A DNA stretch of 53,759 nt from NCBI GenBank assembly GCA_016191335.1, contig JACPOW010000019.1:1-53759 (forward strand), written 5' to 3'. The notes beneath the pieces are model-generated. The model worked only from the letters and a program-made list of their open reading frames with translations, searched no databases and had not been told where the DNA came from. The stretch's first letter is position 1. The number at the start of each line of letters is the position of its first letter. The position numbers and the translations under genes were made by a program. Below are positions 1-7,009 of this stretch, piece by piece. The stretch comes from Elusimicrobiota bacterium (GTDB lineage: Bacteria; Elusimicrobiota; Elusimicrobia; UBA1565; UBA9628).

Positions 1-1617
1 CACACCGCCGACGCGAGGCTCAAGCAGATCGACGGCGCCGGCTTCCTGGGCTTCCTGCCGAGCCTCCCCAAGTTCGTCTGGCAGGCGGCCACGGGCAAGC
101 TGCCCTCGGCCCCGACGGAGAGCATGGGCCTGACCCGCTACCACGCCGCCAAGATGCTCAAGGCGCTGGCCAACGACCCGATGATGCCCGCCCATCAGCG
201 CGACAACCTGATGTGGTCCTACGTGGGCTCGATGATCCTGCCCAAGGGCCTGACCGGGCGCGGCTCCTACATCCGCTCCGAGATCATCAACATGGTCCAG
301 GGCTTCCACGACAGCGCCGCCGGCGTGCGCGTCGACAACAAGACGGGCCGCTTCAACGTCGTGCACAACGGCCAGTGGTTCGAGTCGATGGACAACGCCT
401 CCCGCCGCTGGTGGGAGCTCGAGTACGGCACGGACCTGACCTTGCCGTACACCCACAACTCGATGTCCACCATCAAGGACGTCACCACGAACAAGAAGTC
501 CTACTTCATCTCGCTGTCGGGCACCTCCGGCAACAAGTTCGAGGCCCACCTGCGCGCCAACAAGATCTCCGTCGTCGGCGAGGGCTCGGCCATGCCCAAG
601 AACGTCCTCCTCGAGATCGTCGCCACGCCCGAGCAGCGCCTGGCGCGCGTCACCCGGACCCTGGAGATGCAGAAGGTCGCCACCGCCGACCAGGTCGTCC
701 TGCGCGAGACCGACATCATTCCCGCCGAGGCGAAGAAGGGCATCGACCAGTACCTGTCCGAGCGCGGGATGAAGCTCGACGACCCCCAGGTCATCAAGAT
801 CAGCGACGTCCCCGGCAAGGCCGCGCAGGACTATCTGAACGGCATCCGCATGACGCAGAAGAACACCGGCCTGATCGTCCTCAGCGTCTCCGACACGCGC
901 GCCCTGCGCAAGGTCGAGACCGAGCTCAAGAAGGCCGGCGTCAACCAGAACGAGATCGCCAAGGTGTTCGCCGACACCGAATACCTGCGCCTGAACGTGC
1001 CCGAGGCGAACGTCCTCAAGCAGATGAACATCGAGGGCCTGAACACGGGTCAGGTCAAGGTCCTCATCCTCGACACGCGCGTCGGCGGCCGCGGCCTCGA
1101 CCTCAACTTCAAGGGCGAGCGCAACTCGACCAAGCCCGGCGCCTTCCGCGGCTACACGACCTTCGACATGCTCGTGCTCGGCCCCGAGGAGATGTCGAGC
1201 GTCCACATGGTCCAGGCGATGGGCCGCATCGACACCGGCCGCACCCTGAGCCGGGCGCCGCGCCAGTTCTCCCTTCTCATGGACATCGAGACCGCCAAGG
1301 CGGAGTCGGTGTTCCGCAACATGTTCGAGGTCGACCCCTTCTTCCTCGAGATGCGCAAGGACCCCGCGTTCCAGGATTTCGCCCGCAAGAACGGCGCCCG
1401 GATCGACTGGCGCACGCTCAACGACTACATCCTCAACCGCGCCGGCGACGGCACCGGCGAGGGCCAGCTCCTGGCCCAGCGCGCCGACAAGGCCGTGCGC
1501 GAGAGCCTCGGCCGCCGCAACCTCGAGGTCGAGGAGAACCTGCTGCGGCAGGCCAACGTCCTCACCGACGCGCCCACCACGCAGAGCAAGAACCCCGCGC
1601 TCGACCGCATCCGCTAG
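1..1617 (+). CDS. C-terminal part of a large protein with a SecA-like helicase domain (5' end outside window)
   Basis: The reading frame is open from the first base, so the ATG at 124 is internal and the start lies upstream of the window. The visible 538 residues resemble the motor end of SecA/superfamily-2 helicases. An ISLSGTSGN segment recalls the MTGT region of SecA. Later come a short Rossmann-like stretch ([13 protein letters not shown]), [17 protein letters not shown], which matches motif V, and [11 protein letters not shown], which matches the arginine-finger motif VI. The usual SecA C-terminal wing and zinc tail are not seen; the protein ends in a charged helical segment. It is therefore probably a helicase-like domain inside a larger protein rather than housekeeping SecA. 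Domain identity is moderately sure; function is unknown. Confidence 0.7.
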   Translation, partial: HTADARLKQIDGAGFLGFLPSLPKFVWQAATGKLPSAPTESMGLTRYHAAKMLKALANDPMMPAHQRDNLMWSYVGSMILPKGLTGRGSYIRSEIINMVQGFHDSAAGVRVDNKTGRFNVVHNGQWFESMDNASRRWWELEYGTDLTLPYTHNSMSTIKDVTTNKKSYFISLSGTSGNKFEAHLRANKISVVGEGSAMPKNVLLEIVATPEQRLARVTRTLEMQKVATADQVVLRETDIIPAEAKKGIDQYLSERGMKLDDPQVIKISDVPGKAAQDYLNGIRMTQKNTGLIVLSVSDTRALRKVETELKKAGVNQNEIAKVFADTEYLRLNVPEANVLKQMNIEGLNTGQVKVLILDTRVGGRGLDLNFKGERNSTKPGAFRGYTTFDMLVLGPEEMSSVHMVQAMGRIDTGRTLSRAPRQFSLLMDIETAKAESVFRNMFEVDPFFLEMRKDPAFQDFARKNGARIDWRTLNDYILNRAGDGTGEGQLLAQRADKAVRESLGRRNLEVEENLLRQANVLTDAPTTQSKNPALDRIR

Positions 1618-1659
1618 GCGGACGCGCCATCCCGGCGGGCCGACCGTTCCGGAAACAGC

Positions 1660-1665
1660 TAGAAT
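1660..1665 (+). promoter_or_regulatory. -10 box TAGAAT for the release-factor-like gene
   Basis: TAGAAT ends 6 nt before the ATG at 1671, so the transcript would begin at or beside the start codon. It is directly preceded by TTCCGGAAACAG (1647-1658), most of a palindrome found intact at 34212-34227. No convincing -35 is visible. Confidence 0.5.
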
Positions 1666-1670
1666 GGCTC

Positions 1671-2066
1671 ATGCCTTCCTGGAACGAAGTCGAAGCGCGC
1701 CTGGCCAAGCTCGGCGTGCGCCCCCAGGACCTCGAGGAGAGCTTCACGCGCTCCGGCGGCGCGGGCGGCCAGAACGTCAATAAGGTCGAGACCGCGGTCC
1801 TGCTGGTCCACCGGCCCTCCGGGATCGCCGTGCGCTGCACCGAGGAGCGCTCCCAGGGCCAGAACCGCCTCATCGCGCGCGCGCGCCTGGCGGACCGCCT
1901 GGAGGGCCTGGCGCGGGACCGCGCCGACCGCCTGCGCCACGACGCGGAGAAGGCCCGCCGGGCCAAGCGCGGCCGCTCCCGGAACTCGAAGAAGATCACC
2001 GTCGAAGCCAAGCGCCGCCGGTCGAGCGTGAAGCAGGGCCGCGGCTCGTGGCGAGGAGACGAATAG
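1671..2066 (+). CDS. Peptide chain release factor-like protein (RF-1/GGQ domain, ArfB-like)
   Basis: 131 residues, about the size of stand-alone RF-1 domain proteins such as ArfB/YaeJ. The catalytic GGQ tripeptide is at residues 32-34 in [14 protein letters not shown], followed by the family's [13 protein letters not shown] segment. The C-terminus is strongly basic, as in ArfB, where the tail enters the empty mRNA channel of stalled ribosomes. There is no codon-recognition domain, so a role in releasing peptidyl-tRNA from stalled ribosomes is likely by family knowledge. The start was chosen because a TAGAAT box lies just upstream; the longer open frame before it is a shadow of the preceding gene. 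It ends directly before engB with no spacer. Confidence 0.85.
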   Translation: MPSWNEVEARLAKLGVRPQDLEESFTRSGGAGGQNVNKVETAVLLVHRPSGIAVRCTEERSQGQNRLIARARLADRLEGLARDRADRLRHDAEKARRAKRGRSRNSKKITVEAKRRRSSVKQGRGSWRGDE

Positions 2067-2666
2067 ATGGCTCACGCGCTCGACGCCGTCCGCTTCCTGC
2101 TCTCCGATACCGATCCCGCCAAGCTCGGCGCCAGCCTGGCCGAGGTCGCCTTCGTCGGCCGCTCGAACTCGGGCAAGAGCACGATGATCAACGCCCTGTG
2201 CCGCAAGGACCTCGCCCGCACCTCGAGCACCCCGGGCCGCACGCGCACCATCAACGTCTACGAGGCCGCCCCGCAGCGCCGCATCGTCGACCTCCCCGGC
2301 TACGGCTTCGCCACCGGCCCCGCCGCCTCCCGCGAGGGGTGGGGCGCGATGATCGAGGGCTACCTCATGGGGACCAAGACTTTGGCCGGCATCTTCGTGC
2401 TCGTGGACGCCAAGCTCGGGCCGACCAAGCTCGACCTGGAGATGCTGAACTGGCTCCAGGCCGAGCGCCTGCCCTGGCGCGTCGTGGCGACCAAGGTGGA
2501 CCAGGTCAAGTCGTCCCGTTCCTTCGTCCGCCGCCGCGAGGTGGCCCAGCTCGTCGGCATGACGCCCGAGGCCCTGGCCTGGGTCAGCTCCCAGGAAGGC
2601 ACGGGCATCGTCGAGCTGCGCAACGAGGTCGCCAGGCTCATCGGAGTCGCCGGACAGAAAAGCTAG
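2067..2666 (+). CDS. engB: Ribosome biogenesis GTP-binding protein EngB (YsxC/YihA)
   Basis: 199 residues, the normal length of EngB, a TRAFAC GTPase needed for late assembly of the large ribosomal subunit. G1 is GRSNSGKS (31-38), the switch-I region has TPGRT (55-59), G3 is DLPGYG (75-80), G4 is TKVD (142-145), and a short SS-containing G5 lies near residue 173. The ATG follows immediately on the stop codon of the release-factor-like gene, so the two are probably co-transcribed and translationally coupled. Both act on the ribosome. Nothing unusual is seen. Confidence 0.95.
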   Translation: MAHALDAVRFLLSDTDPAKLGASLAEVAFVGRSNSGKSTMINALCRKDLARTSSTPGRTRTINVYEAAPQRRIVDLPGYGFATGPAASREGWGAMIEGYLMGTKTLAGIFVLVDAKLGPTKLDLEMLNWLQAERLPWRVVATKVDQVKSSRSFVRRREVAQLVGMTPEALAWVSSQEGTGIVELRNEVARLIGVAGQKS

Positions 2667-2676
2667 AGAGGCCGCC

Positions 2677-4794
2677 ATGACCATGTTCCGTCTGATCCCC
2701 TCCGCCCTCGCCCTGCTGCTCGCCGTGTCCGCCCCCGCAGCGCCCGCCGCGGCGCCGGCCTCCGCGGCTCCCGCCGCCGACACGAACCTCTGGCTCGAGG
2801 ACATCGAGGGCAAGACGGCGATCGACTGGGTCAAGGAGCGCAACAAGACCTCGCTCGGCGAGCTCGAGGGGGACAAGCGCTACGAGCCCCTGCGCCAGGA
2901 GATGCGCGCCATCCTCAACGCCTCGGACAAGATCGCCTGGCCCGCGTGGCGCGGCGGCATGGTCTACAACTTCTGGCAGGACGCGGAGCACGTGCGCGGC
3001 CTGTGGCGCCGGGCGACGCTCGCCGAGTACCGCAAGAAGGACCCGAAGTGGGAGATCGTCCTCGACGTGGACAAGCTCGGCAAGGACGAGGGCGAGTCGT
3101 GGGTCTACAAGGGAGCGTCTTGCCGCGTCCCGCAGTATACGCGGTGCCTCTTGAATCTTTCGAGGGGCGGCAAGGACGCGGTCGTCGTGCGCGAGTTCGA
3201 CGCCGCCCGCTCCACCTTCGTCGCGGGCGGCTTCGCCATCCCCGAGGCCAAGCACCGCCTCGAGTGGTTGGGCGACGACGAGCTGCTCGTCGGCTCCGAC
3301 TTCGGCCCCGGCACCTTGACCAAGTCCGGCTACCCCCGCACCATCCGGCGCTGGGCCCGAGGCGTCTCCCTGTCCTCGGCCCCGACGGTGTTCGAGGGGC
3401 TCGAGTCCGACGTGTCGGTCGATCCGGCGTCCTTCGAGAACGAGACCGGGCGCTTCGTCATGGTCCAGGTCGCCAAGACCTTCTTCGAGACCGAGTACCA
3501 CCGCATGACGCCCGACGGGAAGTTCCGCCGCCTCGCTTTGCCGCTCGACACCGAGATCGAGGACTGGGACGGCAAGCGCCTGTTCGTGCGCGTGCTCAAG
3601 GACTGGACCGTGGACGGCGCGACCCGCAAGGCCGGCTCCTTGATCTCCGTCCCCGACGACGCCTACGACGCCAAGGACCTCGCCGGCAAGGTCGAGACCG
3701 TCTATTTCCCGAACTCGCGCTCCTCCTTGGCCTCCGCCTTCTTCGTCCAGGGGACCTTGCACCTCCTGATCCGCGAGAACGTGGTGACCCGCCTCTACAC
3801 CGCCGAGCGCGAGGGCGCCTTGTGGAAGAGGACCCTCGTGCCCCTGCCCGACAACGGCACCATCGGCATCGCCGCCGCCGACCCGTTCCGCTCCGAGCTG
3901 TTCGTCAGCTACACCTCCTTCCTCGTCCCGTCCACCTTGACCTTGATCCCGAAGCCCGGGGCCGCTCCCGAGGTCCTGAAGAGCCTGCCGCCCCGTTTCA
4001 AGACCGACGGCCTCGAGGCGACCCAGCTCGAGGCGAAGAGCGCCGACGGGACCATGGTCCCCTATTTCCTGGTGCGCCGCAAGGACGCCCCGGTGGACGG
4101 CACGGCGCCGACCTTGCTGTACGGCTACGGCGGCTTCCAGGCCGTCTACGGACCGTTCTACCTCGAGACCGCGGGCAAGGCCTGGCTCGAGCGCGGCGGC
4201 GCGTACGCCCTGGCCAACATCCGGGGCGGGGGGGAGTTCGGCCCGGCCTGGCATCAGGCCGCGCTCAAGAAGAACCGCCCGCGCGCCTACGAGGACTTCG
4301 AGGCCGTGGCGCAGGACCTGATCGCCCGCAAGCTCACCAGCTCCCGGCGCCTGGGCATCATGGGCGGCAGCAATGGCGGCCTGCTCGTGGGCGCCGCGAT
4401 GACGCGCAAGCCGGAGCTGTACCGCGCCGTCGTCTGCCAGGTGCCTCTGCTCGACATGATGCGCTACCACAAGCTCCTCGCCGGCCACAGCTGGATGGGG
4501 GAGTACGGCGACCCCGAGGGGGAGGAGCGCGAGGCGATCCTGGGCTACTCCCCGTACCAGAACCTCAAGATGGGCGTCGCCTACCCGCGCGCCTTCTTCG
4601 TGACCTCGACGAAGGACGACCGCGTCCATCCCGGCCATGCGCGCAAGATGGTCGCCCGGATGCGGGAGCTGGGCAACGACCCGCTGTACTACGAGAACAT
4701 CGAGGGCGGCCACGGCGGCGCCGCCGACCTTGAGCAGCGGGCCCGGCGCACCTCGCTCGAGTACACCTACCTGTACCGCAGCCTGATCGACTAA
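2677..4794 (+). CDS. Secreted prolyl oligopeptidase (S9A family)
   Basis: 705 residues, full length for prolyl endopeptidases. The N-terminus is a signal peptide followed by an Ala/Pro linker, so the enzyme is probably periplasmic. Residues ~30-400 are the beta-propeller part and ~410-705 the alpha/beta-hydrolase part. The nucleophile is Ser565 in GGSNGG. The acidic member is within the DDRVHP segment (Asp647/648) and the histidine is His679 in EGGHGG. The ANIRGGGEFG motif next to the oxyanion site is typical of S9A. By family it cleaves after proline in short peptides. It starts 10 nt after engB and probably shares its transcript; a weak GAGAGG lies just before the ATG. Confidence 0.92.
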   Translation: MTMFRLIPSALALLLAVSAPAAPAAAPASAAPAADTNLWLEDIEGKTAIDWVKERNKTSLGELEGDKRYEPLRQEMRAILNASDKIAWPAWRGGMVYNFWQDAEHVRGLWRRATLAEYRKKDPKWEIVLDVDKLGKDEGESWVYKGASCRVPQYTRCLLNLSRGGKDAVVVREFDAARSTFVAGGFAIPEAKHRLEWLGDDELLVGSDFGPGTLTKSGYPRTIRRWARGVSLSSAPTVFEGLESDVSVDPASFENETGRFVMVQVAKTFFETEYHRMTPDGKFRRLALPLDTEIEDWDGKRLFVRVLKDWTVDGATRKAGSLISVPDDAYDAKDLAGKVETVYFPNSRSSLASAFFVQGTLHLLIRENVVTRLYTAEREGALWKRTLVPLPDNGTIGIAAADPFRSELFVSYTSFLVPSTLTLIPKPGAAPEVLKSLPPRFKTDGLEATQLEAKSADGTMVPYFLVRRKDAPVDGTAPTLLYGYGGFQAVYGPFYLETAGKAWLERGGAYALANIRGGGEFGPAWHQAALKKNRPRAYEDFEAVAQDLIARKLTSSRRLGIMGGSNGGLLVGAAMTRKPELYRAVVCQVPLLDMMRYHKLLAGHSWMGEYGDPEGEEREAILGYSPYQNLKMGVAYPRAFFVTSTKDDRVHPGHARKMVARMRELGNDPLYYENIEGGHGGAADLEQRARRTSLEYTYLYRSLID

Positions 4795-4797
4795 AGG

Positions 4798-4803
4798 TAG
4801 AAT
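4798..4803 (+). promoter_or_regulatory. -10 box TAGAAT for the K+ channel gene
   Basis: TAGAAT begins inside the stop region of the prolyl oligopeptidase gene and ends 7 nt before the ATG at 4810, predicting a leaderless mRNA. No clear -35 is seen. Confidence 0.5.
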
Positions 4804-4809
4804 CACCGC

Positions 4810-5832
4810 ATGGGAAAGCTCGCCGGCGTCCGCGACAGGCTTCTCTTCGTCTTCGCCCTGCTCGTGGCCTGCCTGGCGACGGGGACCGCCGGCTATCACC
4901 TCATCGAGGGCTGGTCGCTCTTCGATTCGCTGTACATGACGGTGATCACCATCGGGACGGTCGGCTACGGCGAGACGCACCCGCTCAGCCACGGCGGGCG
5001 GCTGTTCACGATGTTCATGATCTTGGGCGGGATCGGCCTGTTCACGTACGGCTTCACCGCGATCACCGCCATCGTCGTCGAAGGGGAGCTCGCCAAGGCG
5101 TTCAGGAGAATGAGGATGGAACAGAGCATCGCGCACCTGACGGACCACTTCATCATCTGCGGGGCCGGCCACACCGGCGGCGTCATCTGCGCCGAGCTGC
5201 GCAAGACGGGACGCGACTTCGTCGTCGTGGACCGCGACCCGGCCGCGATCGCCACGCTCTCCCAGCGCCTCGGCTTCGACGTCCTCAACATCGTCGGCGA
5301 CGGCTCCGACGACGCGGTCCTGCGCAGCGCCGGCGTCACGCGCGCGGCGGGCGTCTTCGCGGTGCTCGCCACCGACCAGGACAACGCCTTCGTGGTGCTG
5401 TCCGCCAAGGGCCTCAACCCGAAGACCAAGGTCCTCGCCTGCCAGAAATCCCTCGGCGTGCGCGAGAAGCTCATGCGCAGCGGCGCCGACGGCGTCGTGG
5501 ACCCCGAGTTCATCGGCGGCCTGCGCCTGGCCTCGGAGATGATCCGCCCCGTCACGGTCGGCTTCCTGGACTCGATGCTGCGCAACAAGGACTCCCACTT
5601 CCGCTTCGACGAGATCTCCGTGCCCTCGGACTCCCCCGTCATCGGCCACCCCGTCGGCAAGATCAAGGGCGGCGAGGGCGGCTGCCCGCTCGTCGTCGCC
5701 GTCGTCGCGGCCGGCTCCGACGACTACGAGCTCAACCCGTCCGTCGACCGCCCCGTGCGCGCCGGCGACCGCCTGGTCATCCTCGGTGAGACCGAGGCCC
5801 TCGGCGGCCTGCGCAAGCGCGTCCTCTCCTAG
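4810..5832 (+). CDS. Two-TM potassium channel with RCK (TrkA-N/TrkA-C) domain
   Basis: 340 residues. TM1 is about residues 10-30; the pore helix and selectivity filter follow, with TIGTVGYGE (47-55); TM2 is about 64-90. A cytosolic RCK domain begins near 113 with a Rossmann fold (ICGAGHTGG, 117-124) and an acidic VVVDRD at the end of beta-2 (Asp139), which suggests NAD(H) or a similar ligand. The last ~90 residues fit a TrkA-C subdomain. The layout matches MthK-type ligand-gated K+ channels. It is likely monocistronic, with its own -10 box and a transposase-associated repeat directly downstream. Confidence 0.92.
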   Translation: MGKLAGVRDRLLFVFALLVACLATGTAGYHLIEGWSLFDSLYMTVITIGTVGYGETHPLSHGGRLFTMFMILGGIGLFTYGFTAITAIVVEGELAKAFRRMRMEQSIAHLTDHFIICGAGHTGGVICAELRKTGRDFVVVDRDPAAIATLSQRLGFDVLNIVGDGSDDAVLRSAGVTRAAGVFAVLATDQDNAFVVLSAKGLNPKTKVLACQKSLGVREKLMRSGADGVVDPEFIGGLRLASEMIRPVTVGFLDSMLRNKDSHFRFDEISVPSDSPVIGHPVGKIKGGEGGCPLVVAVVAAGSDDYELNPSVDRPVRAGDRLVILGETEALGGLRKRVLS

Positions 5833-5840
5833 CCGCATAA

Positions 5841-5906
5841 GGTGCCAGGCCTACCGATGTTTGCTTTACCTCCCCGACTTACGCAAACATCGGTAGGCCT
5901 GGCACC
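5841..5906. repeat. Perfect 24-bp inverted repeat (REP-like hairpin)
   Basis: The left arm 5841-5864 begins GGTGCCAGGCCTACC and the right arm 5883-5906 ends GGTAGGCCTGGCACC; the arms are perfectly complementary with an 18-nt loop. It lies between the channel stop codon and a REP-type transposase gene. GTGCCAGGC-type palindromes next to RAYT genes suggest a REP or transposon end, though it could also act as a terminator for the channel gene. Confidence 0.8.
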
Positions 5907-5921
5907 AACCTCTAACCATTA

Positions 5922-5934
5922 AAAGCCTGGCACT
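5922..5934 (+). repeat. Left copy of 13-bp direct repeat flanking the transposase gene
   Basis: AAAGCCTGGCACT here is repeated exactly at 6897-6909, on the other side of the transposase gene. The core GCCTGGCAC also forms part of the 24-bp inverted repeat. Confidence 0.7.
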
Positions 5935-5950
5935 CGGACGCGAATTATGC

Positions 5951-5956
5951 TAGGAT
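5951..5956 (+). promoter_or_regulatory. Extended -10 box (TGCTAGGAT) for the transposase-like gene
   Basis: TAGGAT preceded by TGC gives an extended -10 element. It ends 10 nt before the ATG at 5966, predicting a 5' leader of only about 3 nt. Confidence 0.45.
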
Positions 5957-5965
5957 GTCCGCATT

Positions 5966-6868
5966 ATGGGACGACCTAAACGAATCCAGTACGCCGGCGC
6001 CTGCTACCTCGTCATACTGCAGGGCAACAACCGGCAGGACCTCTTCCTCTCCAACCAGGACCGCCGCCAGTTCCTCACCTTGCTGCGGCAATACAAGGAC
6101 CGCCACGGCCTCGAGGTGTTCGCCTACAGCCTCCTCGGCAACTCGGTCAACCTCCTCATCCAGACGTCGCAGGCGAACCTGTCCGCCGTGATGCAGGGCT
6201 TCAACACCCAGTACACGAAGTACTTCAACGCGGCCCACAACGCCGTCGGGCACGTGTTCCAGGGCCGGTACAAGGCCTACATCGTCGACAAGGACACCCA
6301 CCTGGCCGAGATGACGCGCTACGTCCACCTCGCCTGCGTCCGGGACGCCCTCAAGGACAAGCCCTGGCGCTACCAGTGGTCCTCCTGCGCCGCCTACGTC
6401 GAGGCCGAGCACAAGGAGCCGCTCGTCGACAGCGACCTCGTGCTGCGCAAGTTCGGCAACGGCCGCCTGAAGCAGTCGGTCCGCTACCTCCAGTACATCA
6501 AGGACCGCATGAAGACCGCCGGCGACCAGACCTTGCCCGTCATGGGCGGGGTGGCCATCGGGGGGGAGGCGTTCCTCAGCAGGATCTCCGCCCACAGCGA
6601 GCGCCCGACGGCGCCCCGCCTGGTCCCCGTCGAGGCCGCCCGCAAGATCATCGCCGAGGTGGCCGTCCGCCACGGCCTCACCGAGGAGAAGATCCTCGGC
6701 CGGGTGCAGTGGCGCGAGGTCTCGGCGGTCCGCCGGGAGGCCATCCACCGGGTCTGGAAGGAGACCCGTATGGGCGTTTCCGAATTAGCCCGCCTGTTCC
6801 AGCGCACCCCCAGCGCGATCAGCCAGCTGATCCGGTCTCTCGAGACCGGATCGCCGTCGATGAACTGA
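5966..6868 (+). CDS. REP-associated (IS200-like, Y1) transposase with degenerate HUH motif and C-terminal DnaA-like HTH
   Basis: 300 residues. Residues 1-145 match the REP-associated tyrosine transposase family, with typical FQGRYKA (98-104) and a tyrosine (Tyr119) in RYVHLACV where family members have the catalytic Tyr before NPVRA. The metal-binding His-x-His, normally in MPNHxHLL, reads GNSVNLL (58-64) here, so both histidines are lost (Ser60, Asn62). Residues ~210-300 form a helix-turn-helix unit resembling the DnaA C-terminal domain, which accompanies many such transposases. GCCTGGCAC repeats flank the gene. The frame is intact over its full length, so it may be a domesticated DNA-binding protein or a recently inactivated transposase. 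Confidence 0.85.
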   Translation: MGRPKRIQYAGACYLVILQGNNRQDLFLSNQDRRQFLTLLRQYKDRHGLEVFAYSLLGNSVNLLIQTSQANLSAVMQGFNTQYTKYFNAAHNAVGHVFQGRYKAYIVDKDTHLAEMTRYVHLACVRDALKDKPWRYQWSSCAAYVEAEHKEPLVDSDLVLRKFGNGRLKQSVRYLQYIKDRMKTAGDQTLPVMGGVAIGGEAFLSRISAHSERPTAPRLVPVEAARKIIAEVAVRHGLTEEKILGRVQWREVSAVRREAIHRVWKETRMGVSELARLFQRTPSAISQLIRSLETGSPSMN

Positions 6869-6896
6869 AAAAACGCTGATTTTGCGTTAATAACTT

Positions 6897-6909
6897 AAAG
6901 CCTGGCACT
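6897..6909 (+). repeat. Right copy of 13-bp direct repeat flanking the transposase gene
   Basis: An exact copy of the sequence at 5922-5934, 28 nt downstream of the transposase stop codon. The pair brackets the gene and is consistent with element ends or REP half-sites. Confidence 0.7.
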
Positions 6910-6910
6910 T

Positions 6911-6959
6911 AGGGGTCCTTAGTCCCAAGGACCCCTGGGCCATAAAATAAGCCCTTTTT
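6911..6959 (+). terminator. Tandem hairpins ending in a T-tract, with GGTCCTT-type motif
   Basis: AGGGGTCCTT (6911-6920) pairs perfectly with AAGGACCCCT (6927-6936) across a 6-nt loop. A second short stem, GGGC (6937-6940) with GCCC (6951-6954), is followed by TTTTT (6955-6959). This can end the transposase transcript. The GGTCCTTAGTCCC part resembles the element at 23891-23933, so it may instead or also be a regulatory element upstream of the giant gene. Confidence 0.5.
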
Positions 6960-6973
6960 AGGCCTCCAAGGGG

Positions 6974-7000
6974 CTGACAATATGGGGAAGTGGGTATAAG
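6974..7000 (+). promoter_or_regulatory. Candidate promoter of the giant gene
   Basis: CTGACA (6974-6979) and TATAAG (6995-7000) are separated by 15 nt. TATAAG ends 10 nt before the GTG start, predicting a near-leaderless mRNA. The spacing is short for a sigma-70 promoter, and a second A/T box, TATAGG at 7002-7007, makes the exact -10 uncertain. Confidence 0.35.
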
Positions 7001-7009
7001 CTATAGGAA

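Noticed and set aside
2638-5838. 1066-codon reverse-strand open frame
   Set aside because: It lies opposite the prolyl oligopeptidase and K+ channel genes, both with complete active-site motifs; the reverse translation is a shadow.
5833-7009. Complete IS200/IS605 insertion sequence
   Set aside because: The repeats resemble REP units, but no second element gene, no target-site signature and no catalytic HUH site are present, so an active insertion sequence is not supported.
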